A stretch of 64,000 nucleotides of DNA from Aurantimonas aggregata (GTDB lineage: Bacteria; Pseudomonadota; Alphaproteobacteria; Rhizobiales; Rhizobiaceae). A model generated the notes under the pieces. It was not told where the DNA came from and made no database searches. It worked only from the letters and a program-made list of their open reading frames with translations. This document shows, in pieces, positions 54,678 through 61,159 of this stretch. The stretch is taken from contig NZ_JAAAMJ010000008.1 of the NCBI RefSeq assembly GCF_010500835.1, positions 94,439-158,438 on the forward strand, given 5' to 3'. Numbering within the stretch: position 1 is the first letter of the stretch; each line of letters starts with the position of its first letter. The position numbers and the translations under genes are program-made.

Positions 54678-56644
54678 GAGGGATTGCCCGCCACTGCCAC
54701 GGCCGCACAGTCGAAATAGAAGCCGTCCGGATTGTAGATGCCGAAATAGGCGCCCGGGTCGTAATTATACGTGCCGCGCACCGGGACGTTGTTCAGCCGG
54801 TTGGAGACGACGACGACCTGGTCGACCTCGGTGACGATGCCGATGGTGAAGACCTCGTCGGCATTGATCGCCAGCATCTTCTTCCAGATTGCCGTTCGCT
54901 CGGCCTCGTCGAGCGTGTCCCGCCACGCGCGCCGCAGCGCGATGAGTTCGCGGACACCGGCGAGCGCCGCGATCTCGCCGGGCGCTTCGCCGCCGCTGCC
55001 GCCGGTTTCCACCCACATGCCGTAGCCCGGCCATTGCAGCTGCTCGGCGGTCGCCGGCGCCAGTTCGCGCGGATCGGTCGCCGGCGTCGGCAGGCCGTTG
55101 TCGAGCCCGCTCCACACCGACATCAGGGTCGACCCCGCCTTGACCCGGTTGCGGAAGATCTCCCGCTGGGCCTCGCGGGTCAGAAGGTCGATGCCGATCT
55201 TTCGCCAGTCCTCGCGGACAAGCTCCAGGACGTCGCTCTGCTCGCTGCTTTCGCCGGCCGTTTCGACGACGATCCGCATCTCGCGCCCGTCGGGCAGGCG
55301 GCGCAGGCCGTTCGGTCCGCGCATCAGGCCGAGCCCGTCGAGCAGCGCGTTGGCGGCCTGCGGGTCGTAATTGGCCCAGCTGGTGCGCAACGCCGGATCG
55401 AAAAGCGGCGAGCCCGGCAGGACGGTGTTGGCGGCGGGTTCGGCAAGCCCATAGAAGATCGCCTTGTCGATATCGTCGCGGTTGATCGCCAGCGACAGCG
55501 CGCGGCGGAAATCGGCGGTTTCCAGCATCGTCCGCCACACCGGGTCGGTGGCGTTCAGATTGGGAAACAGCGTGACATGCGAGCCGCGCCCCGAGCGCCA
55601 GCGCCGCACCGTGTAGTCGCTGCGGCTCTCGCCGCGCTTCAGGAACGGGTAGTTCGGAAAGGCCAGATAGGCGGCCTGAAGGTCGGCCTCGCCGTTCGCC
55701 ACCTTGGCCGGGATCAGGTCCGGATTGGCGATGGTCAGCGACACCTGGTCGATATAGGGGAGCTGCCGTCCCTCCTGGTCGACGCGGTGGAAGTACGGGT
55801 TGCGCTCGAAGATCAGCCGTTCCGCCGGCGGCTCGTTGGCGAGCTTCCACGGCTGGATGGTCGGCATGTCCGGATTGTCGTTGCGCTGGCCGCGATCCTT
55901 GTTGAAATGCAGCGCGACCCAGTTGCGCTGGCCTTCCGCCTCGACCTTTGCCTCGAGCGTTTCCGGGTCCTGATAGCGCTCGTGAAACTGTTTCAGGTAA
56001 TGGGCCGGGCGGAAGATCTCGAAGGGGGTCGCCGCCGCCAACGCGGCGAGGAAGTTCGGGTTCGGCCGGCTCCATTCATAGCGGACTTCGTAGGGGCCGG
56101 GGAAGCTGACCTCTGGTTCCTCGCCGTCGACCAGCAGTTCGACCGGCACGCCGAATTTGGCGATCGCCGGGTTCTTCGCCATGTCCTCCCAGAAATAGCG
56201 GAAATCCTCCGAGGTGAACGGCGCGCCGTCGGACCAGCGCATGCCGGGGCGGAGGTGAAAACTGAAGACCCGCCCATCCTCGACATCGACCCCGGCGGCG
56301 ATATCCGGAGCGATGGTGAAATCGGTGTCGTAGCCGACCAGGCGGGAATAGCCGAAGACCGGCAGGGTGCGGGTGTCCTTGGCGCTGCCGCCCAGCATCC
56401 GCAGCGTGCCGCCGAGCTGGTCGGCCGGGCAGGCGCTGTGGATCGGCATGACCCGCGGCAGCTCCGGCAGGCGCTCGGCGATCGGCGGCAGGCTGCCGTC
56501 GGCGACCGCGGCGGCGAGGCCGGCGGTTTCGACCGGGGCGGTTTTTGCGCCGGCCAGATCGGCAAAAGCCAGACAGATCGACAGCGCCAAGGCAGCGGAA
56601 CGGCTACCCTGCCGCCGCGATCCCGCGTCTGTCGTCTTCCGCAT
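54674..56644 (-). CDS. ABC transporter extracellular solute-binding protein (family 5, YejA-like)
   Basis: A 656-residue periplasmic binding protein of the oligopeptide family. A signal peptide (AALALSICLAFADLAGAK) is followed by family segments FHLRPGMRWSDGAPFTSEDF, WEDMAKNP and RALSLAINRDDID. YejA-type proteins bind peptides such as microcin C; the ligand here is unknown. It is the first gene of the minus-strand binding-protein/permease operon. AGGGAC precedes ATG 56644. The fused ATPase is encoded elsewhere (45186). Confidence 0.9.
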   Translation of the reverse strand: MRKTTDAGSRRQGSRSAALALSICLAFADLAGAKTAPVETAGLAAAVADGSLPPIAERLPELPRVMPIHSACPADQLGGTLRMLGGSAKDTRTLPVFGYSRLVGYDTDFTIAPDIAAGVDVEDGRVFSFHLRPGMRWSDGAPFTSEDFRYFWEDMAKNPAIAKFGVPVELLVDGEEPEVSFPGPYEVRYEWSRPNPNFLAALAAATPFEIFRPAHYLKQFHERYQDPETLEAKVEAEGQRNWVALHFNKDRGQRNDNPDMPTIQPWKLANEPPAERLIFERNPYFHRVDQEGRQLPYIDQVSLTIANPDLIPAKVANGEADLQAAYLAFPNYPFLKRGESRSDYTVRRWRSGRGSHVTLFPNLNATDPVWRTMLETADFRRALSLAINRDDIDKAIFYGLAEPAANTVLPGSPLFDPALRTSWANYDPQAANALLDGLGLMRGPNGLRRLPDGREMRIVVETAGESSEQSDVLELVREDWRKIGIDLLTREAQREIFRNRVKAGSTLMSVWSGLDNGLPTPATDPRELAPATAEQLQWPGYGMWVETGGSGGEAPGEIAALAGVRELIALRRAWRDTLDEAERTAIWKKMLAINADEVFTIGIVTEVDQVVVVSNRLNNVPVRGTYNYDPGAYFGIYNPDGFYFDCAAVAVAGNPS

Positions 56645-56792
56645 GGCATCGTCCCTGTCGCATGGCCATTGCAGCAGTTAGCGGCGAGCCCGATGCGATT
56701 GTCAATCGACCGCAGGCCACGCCGACGCAGGCAAAACTGTCATATTTCCCAGGAGAGGCCGCGACTTGCGGCGCGCGCGGCAATTCGCCTAG

Positions 56793-58103
56793 ATGCCGGC
56801 GCCTCCCGGCGTGTTCCCGCGTCGCTCAAGGGACGCGTGGACCGAACCGGAGACGCAGGCATTGGATGATCGGGCGCTTCCCGTCAAAGGGCGCATCGCG
56901 ACCCTCGTGAAAGGTTACCCGCGCCTGTCGGAGACCTTCATCGCGCAGGAGATCGCCGGGCTCGAGGCCCGCGGCATCGAGCAGCTGATCGTCTCGCTGC
57001 GGCAGCCGGCGGAAGGGCAGCTGCATCCGGTGCATCGCCGGATCCGGGCCGAGATCCTGTATCTGCCGGAATATCTGAAGGACGATCCGCAGCGGGTGCG
57101 CGCCGGCCGCGACTTCGCCGCGCGCCAGCCGGGCTACGCCGCCGCGCGGCAGGCCTTCGAGGCGGATCTCGCCCGCGACAGGACGGCGAACCGCTATCGC
57201 CGCTTTGGCCAAGCCTGCGTCCTTGCCCGCGAACTGCCGGACGACGTTGGCTGGATCCACACGCATTATCTCCACACGCCGGCTTCCGTCGCCCGCTATG
57301 TCGCGGCGATCCTCGGCGTCGGCTGGTCGTTCTCGGCGCATGCCAAGGACATCTGGACGAGCCCGGATTGGGAACTGCGCGAGAAGCTGGCCTCCGCCGC
57401 TTTCGGCGTCACCTGCACGAAGGTCAATCTCGACCATCTGCAAGGGCTGGCCGCGGACCCCGAACGCGTCGAACTCGTCTATCACGGCCTCGACCTCTCC
57501 GAAGTCCGGCCGCCGTCGCCGTACGAGCGGCAGGGGCCGTTCCGCATCGTGACGATCGGGCGGACCGTCGAGAAGAAGGGGTTTTCCGACCTCGTACGGG
57601 CGCTCGGCCAGCTGAAGGATCGCGATTGGCGCCTCGACCATGTCGGGGGCGGGCCGCTGACCGACAGGCTGAAGGCGCAGGCGGCGCGCGCCGGGATCGG
57701 GGAGCGCATCAGCTGGCATGGCTCGCGCGAACGGCAATATGTCTTCAAGCTGCTGGCCGGCGCCGATCTTTTCGTCCTGCCCTCGCGCATCGCCCGCTCC
57801 GGCGACCGCGACGGCATGCCCAACGTGCTGATGGAAGCGCAGGCGCACCGCCTGCCGGTCGTCTCGACACGCATCTCGGCGATCCCCGAACTGGTCGAGG
57901 ACGGCGTCACCGGGCTGCTCGTCGAGTCCCGCGATCCCGCCGCGCTCTCGGCCGCCATCGCCCGGCTGATGGACGAGCCGGCTCTGGCCGCGGCGCTCGC
58001 CGAAGCCGGTGAGGCGCGGGTGCGCGCCGCGTTTTCGCCGGAGCCCGGAATCGACCACGTCGCGGCGCTGTTGCGGCGCGCCGCCGAGCGCCAGGCCGCG
58101 TGA
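56793..58103 (+). CDS. Glycosyltransferase, GT4-like
   Basis: A 436-residue GT-B glycosyltransferase. After an N-terminal extension of about 35 residues comes TLVKGYPRLSETFIAQEIAG, the acceptor-domain start, and FSAHAKDIWTSPDWEL. The donor domain has IVTIGRTVEKKGFSDLVRAL and the acidic signature MPNVLMEAQAHRLPVVSTRI. The stop overlaps the GTG start of the deacetylase-like gene by 3 bases. It may extend the same glycan as the three transferases at 41-45 kb. The start is uncertain. Confidence 0.85.
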   Translation: MPAPPGVFPRRSRDAWTEPETQALDDRALPVKGRIATLVKGYPRLSETFIAQEIAGLEARGIEQLIVSLRQPAEGQLHPVHRRIRAEILYLPEYLKDDPQRVRAGRDFAARQPGYAAARQAFEADLARDRTANRYRRFGQACVLARELPDDVGWIHTHYLHTPASVARYVAAILGVGWSFSAHAKDIWTSPDWELREKLASAAFGVTCTKVNLDHLQGLAADPERVELVYHGLDLSEVRPPSPYERQGPFRIVTIGRTVEKKGFSDLVRALGQLKDRDWRLDHVGGGPLTDRLKAQAARAGIGERISWHGSRERQYVFKLLAGADLFVLPSRIARSGDRDGMPNVLMEAQAHRLPVVSTRISAIPELVEDGVTGLLVESRDPAALSAAIARLMDEPALAAALAEAGEARVRAAFSPEPGIDHVAALLRRAAERQAA

Positions 58104-58861
58104 GCCGGGCGCTGTTTCCGCTGGCCGCCGCCGGGCTCGATGCCGCGCGGGACGCCGGCTGCCGGCTCGATCTCTGGTGGCGGGACGACGACGTCCAGGC
58201 GCCTGGCGCCGCGCTGGACCGGCTGCTGGCGCTGCGCCGCGCCGCGCAAGTGCCGCTGGCGCTGGCGGCGATCCCGGCCGGCAGCGGGCGCGCGCTCACC
58301 GACAGGCTCGCCGGCGAGGCGGACATCGTCCTCCTGCAGCACGGGTTTTGCCACGCGAACCATGCGCCATCCGGCGAGAAACGCGCCGAATTCGGCGACC
58401 ATCGGCCGACCGCGGTGATGCGGTCGGAGATCGCCCGTGGCCGCCTGGCGCTCGCCGACCTGTTCCCCGAGCGCTTCCTGCCGGTCTTCGTGCCACCCTG
58501 GAACCGGATCGGCGCCGCATGTCGCGCCGCGCTGCCGGGGCTCGGCCTGCCGGTCCTGTCGGTGTTCGGCCCCGCCGGCGGCGGCGCCCCGCGCCAGGTG
58601 AACACCCATCTCGACATCATCGACTGGCGGGCAAAGCGGGGGCTGACGGCGGAAGAGGCCGATTCGGGCCTCGCCCGGGAGATCGCGTTGCGCATCGCCG
58701 CCGGCCCGGCGAGAGAGCCGATCGGCTTTCTCACCCACCACCTCCAGCACGACGCGGCGGCCTGGATGCTGCTCGCCGCGCTGCTTGATCTGCTGGCACC
58801 CAGCGAACCCGCCGTCTGCTGGCCGGAACTGCCGTCGCTTCTGGCGCCGTCAGCGCCATAG
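58100..58861 (+). CDS. Polysaccharide deacetylase-like protein (paralog 2)
   Basis: A 253-residue protein, paralog of 38321-39094. It shows the same motif order: LWWRDDDVQAPGAALDRLL, LQHGFCHANHAPSG, VPPWNRIGAACR, NTHLDIIDW and FLTHHLQHD. It starts at GTG 58100 within the stop of the glycosyltransferase gene, so the two are coupled, which suggests removal of acyl groups from a sugar that this transferase adds (inference). No signal peptide is seen. Confidence 0.8.
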   Translation: MSRALFPLAAAGLDAARDAGCRLDLWWRDDDVQAPGAALDRLLALRRAAQVPLALAAIPAGSGRALTDRLAGEADIVLLQHGFCHANHAPSGEKRAEFGDHRPTAVMRSEIARGRLALADLFPERFLPVFVPPWNRIGAACRAALPGLGLPVLSVFGPAGGGAPRQVNTHLDIIDWRAKRGLTAEEADSGLAREIALRIAAGPAREPIGFLTHHLQHDAAAWMLLAALLDLLAPSEPAVCWPELPSLLAPSAP

Positions 58862-59123
58862 GCCGGCGCCGCGCGGCACGCGTCAATCGCCACCGGTGCT
58901 CGCCGTCAGCTCGCCCGGCGGTTGCGCCGCGCTGCTTGCGGTGCTCCCTGCGGCGCCTCCTGAACTCGTTGCGCCGGTCGGCGGAGGCAAGCGGGCTGCT
59001 GCCCGATCATCTCAGGGTGGCCAAGCCCCGCCTGTAACGGCCCGCCGATCCGTCCGCGGGGCCGAATGCCATCGTCCGGTCAGGCCTCAGCCAGGCCGTT
59101 CGACGCTCGGGACGGGAGGGACC

Positions 59124-59312
59124 ATGACCGCGACCGCGACCACGGATCTGAAGGCGGGATACCGGCACGACGATACGGGCGCGTGGTCGAGGCAGCGATC
59201 CGGTCGATTCCTTCGGGTCTCAGGGGTTTTCTTGCTCCCAGCGCCCGCCATGCCGGCGCGGAGACGAACGATCGCGCCTTTTCGCTTGTGCCGAACCGCG
59301 CGCCTTTGCTAA
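59124..59312 (+). CDS. Possible 62-residue protein before tRNA-Ser
   Basis: A 62-codon frame starting MTATATTDLKAGYRHDDTGA and ending in a basic, Cys-containing tail (RRRTIAPFRLCRTARLC). A good GGGAGGG lies 3-4 bases before the ATG, closer than usual. I do not recognise it, and the second half looks non-coding, so it may be a decayed gene or chance. It lies on the same strand as the tRNA. Confidence 0.25.
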   Translation: MTATATTDLKAGYRHDDTGAWSRQRSGRFLRVSGVFLLPAPAMPARRRTIAPFRLCRTARLC

Positions 59313-59314
59313 GA
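59286..59314 (+). promoter_or_regulatory. Possible promoter of the tRNA-Ser gene
   Basis: TTGTGC at 59286-59291 and CTAAGA at 59309-59314 are spaced by 17 bases, partly matching the alphaproteobacterial pattern. Transcription would begin about 115 bases before the tRNA. Confidence 0.35.
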
Positions 59315-59436
59315 GACCGGCGCGCTGACAGCGCCGACCATGCCTTGGCAGTTCGGCGGCGGATGCGGGCGGCCCTGGCCGCACCGGTCCCGCTTCCGAA
59401 GACACGATGCCGCCCGGACGACGCGGGCGGACGGCC

Positions 59437-59526
59437 GGAGAGGTGGCAGAGTGGTCGAATGCACCGCACTCGAAATGCGGCATACGGGCAACCGTATCGG
59501 GGGTTCGAATCCCCCCCTCTCCGCCA
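59437..59526 (+). tRNA. tRNA-Ser (anticodon CGA)
   Basis: A 90-base class II tRNA. The acceptor stem GGAGAGG pairs with CCTCTCC. The D arm, a variable arm (CATACGGGCAACCGTATC) and a T arm with GGTTCGAATCC are all present. The anticodon loop is CTCGAAA with CGA at 59471-59473, reading the Ser codon UCG. The CCA end is encoded (59524-59526). An integrase gene starts about 75-100 bases downstream, so its 3' end is a likely attachment site. Confidence 0.96.
59501..59526 (+). other. Putative attL at the 3' end of tRNA-Ser
   Basis: The tRNA 3' part (T arm to CCA) is directly followed by an integrase gene reading away from it, the classic layout for tRNA-targeted integrative elements. A matching copy (attR) would lie beyond the window, so the core cannot be defined. 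This entry is inference from layout. Confidence 0.5.
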
Positions 59527-59590
59527 GTTATCCTCTAAGTCATTGAATTCAAGTTACGCCCTAAAGTGTAAGGGTTTCGCAATCGCCGCG

Positions 59591-59615
59591 TGGTACACAA
59601 TGGTGGTACACATGG
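59591..59615 (+). repeat. Direct repeat TGGTACACA at the integrase start
   Basis: Two copies of TGGTACACA (59591-59599 and 59604-59612), each followed by TGG after 0-1 bases, overlap the first candidate start codons of the integrase. They could be integrase arm sites or an operator for autoregulation. Only two copies are seen. Confidence 0.5.
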
Positions 59616-61159
59616 TGTTGCGAATGGCTCGTCCCTGGAAGCATCCGAAGAGCGGCGTCTACTATCTGCGGGTTCGTGTGCCGAACGACCTTGTCAGCCT
59701 CCTTGGGCATGCTGTCGAGAAGCAGTCGCTGCGGACGAAGGATGTCGGCGAAGCACGAGTTCGCTTCTCGAGAGCGATGGCCGACCTTGTCGAGCGGTGG
59801 ACGAACCTGCGGCAGGGGCTCGTCCGCCCGACCTACGAGCAAATGAACGCCTACAGTGCAGACTTCTTCGACACCTACTGCAAGGAGATCGAAGGCGGCC
59901 GTTGGTCGCCGTTCTGGGATGATGCCCTAGGCCCAGTCGTCAGCCAGTTCATCGAGAGTCCTGATGATCCTGGCGCTGGCAGGGAGTTCAATCGTCTCTG
60001 TGGTCAAGAGATCACCGATTATTTTGGTATGCGAGGGATCAGGATCGACCCAGAGATGCGGGGCGCGGTCGATCTCCGGATCGCGAAGGCGATTGGTGAA
60101 GCACTGCCCATCCGTGCCGCACGGGTTCTCGACAACGACTACGCCGCGGGTTCTGCAGAAGCAAAATACCGCAATTCCTCTGCCGCGAAGCCGGCCCTAA
60201 TTTTGGAGGCCGCCTTCGAAGCGTATGCGCAGATTGTGGGCTTATCGGCTGCCACCAAAAAGCGCTGGTTGCCGGCCCTCCGGACGCTGACCGCGCACAG
60301 CGGCATCAACGACCTTGCGCGGATCACCGAGACTCATATCGCCGACTGGATCGAATGGCTTCGCTCCGAGGGCAAGGCGCAGCGCACGATCAAGGACGTA
60401 TATCTCGCCTCGGCCAAGGCGCTCTTCCGCTACTATGTCGGCGAGCGGAAGCTGGCGGCCAACCCGATCGAAGCCTTCAACGTCCGGGTGCCGAAGCGTC
60501 GGACCCTCCGTGGGCCCGGGTTGACCGACCAGGAAGTCCAGCTCGTCCTCAACGGAACCTTCCAGACGCCGCCGCAGAAGCTCGCGCCCTGCCACATCGA
60601 CGCGAGACGCTGGGTTCCCTGGTTGGCGCTCTACACCGGGGCACGTGTCAACGAGCTGACGCAATTGCGGAAGGAAGACGTGTCGATGATCGACGGCGTA
60701 TGGAGCCTGACCATCACGCCGGAAGCCGGTAGTGTGAAGAACTACAAGGTCCGGGTTGTTCCTTTGCATGATCATCTCGTCGAACAGGGCTTCGTCGAGT
60801 TCGCGCAAGGCTGCCAGCGCTCGACGCTGTTCTTCACCGCCCGTGGCAAATCAACCGGAGCTGCCCTGACGCCCTACAAGAAGATGGGCGAGAACCTTGC
60901 GGCCTGGATCCGCGAGCTGGGTGTCGCCGATCCGACCGTCGCGCCGAACCATGGCTTCCGCCACCGTTTCAAGACGGTGGCACGGCGCGTCGGCATGAGT
61001 CCCGAGATCCGCGATTTCATCCAGGGACATGCGCCCCGCACCGAAGGCGAGCTCTACGGCGAGTTTCCTGTCCCGGTGTTGAAGACGGCGATCGACCTCA
61101 TCCCGGCTTGGGCCGAGACGTCGCTCGCACCGAAGCTCCAGAACGCCGGGCAATCCTGA
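59600..61159 (+). CDS. Tyrosine recombinase / integrase (DUF6538-type)
   Basis: A site-specific tyrosine recombinase of about 519 residues. The N terminus MARPWKHPKSGVYYLRVRVP is the DUF6538-like arm-binding part. A SAM-like core-binding domain spans about 200-300. The catalytic residues are visible: Arg in LYTGARVNELTQL, His-x-x-Arg in HGFRHRFKT, His in QGHAPRT and the nucleophile Tyr in GELYGEF. ATGs at 59600, 59612 and 59624 are all in frame; the last fits the conserved start best. It should insert the element into tRNA-Ser. Its stop overlaps the relaxase start. Confidence 0.93.
   Translation: MVVHMVLRMARPWKHPKSGVYYLRVRVPNDLVSLLGHAVEKQSLRTKDVGEARVRFSRAMADLVERWTNLRQGLVRPTYEQMNAYSADFFDTYCKEIEGGRWSPFWDDALGPVVSQFIESPDDPGAGREFNRLCGQEITDYFGMRGIRIDPEMRGAVDLRIAKAIGEALPIRAARVLDNDYAAGSAEAKYRNSSAAKPALILEAAFEAYAQIVGLSAATKKRWLPALRTLTAHSGINDLARITETHIADWIEWLRSEGKAQRTIKDVYLASAKALFRYYVGERKLAANPIEAFNVRVPKRRTLRGPGLTDQEVQLVLNGTFQTPPQKLAPCHIDARRWVPWLALYTGARVNELTQLRKEDVSMIDGVWSLTITPEAGSVKNYKVRVVPLHDHLVEQGFVEFAQGCQRSTLFFTARGKSTGAALTPYKKMGENLAAWIRELGVADPTVAPNHGFRHRFKTVARRVGMSPEIRDFIQGHAPRTEGELYGEFPVPVLKTAIDLIPAWAETSLAPKLQNAGQS

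Larger units (their letters stand above)
58862..59436. other. Intergenic region before the tRNA-Ser gene
   Basis: A 575-base stretch, with a possible small gene at 59124-59312 and a weak tRNA promoter at 59286-59314. The rest (58862-59110) is GC-rich without structure I can name. The long reading frame across this region and the tRNA is only the open extension of the integrase frame. Confidence 0.5.

Noticed and set aside
59066..59600. Long frame running through tRNA-Ser into the integrase (697 codons in all)
   Set aside because: It crosses the tRNA and has no conserved content before the integrase N terminus; it is only an open extension in GC-rich DNA.
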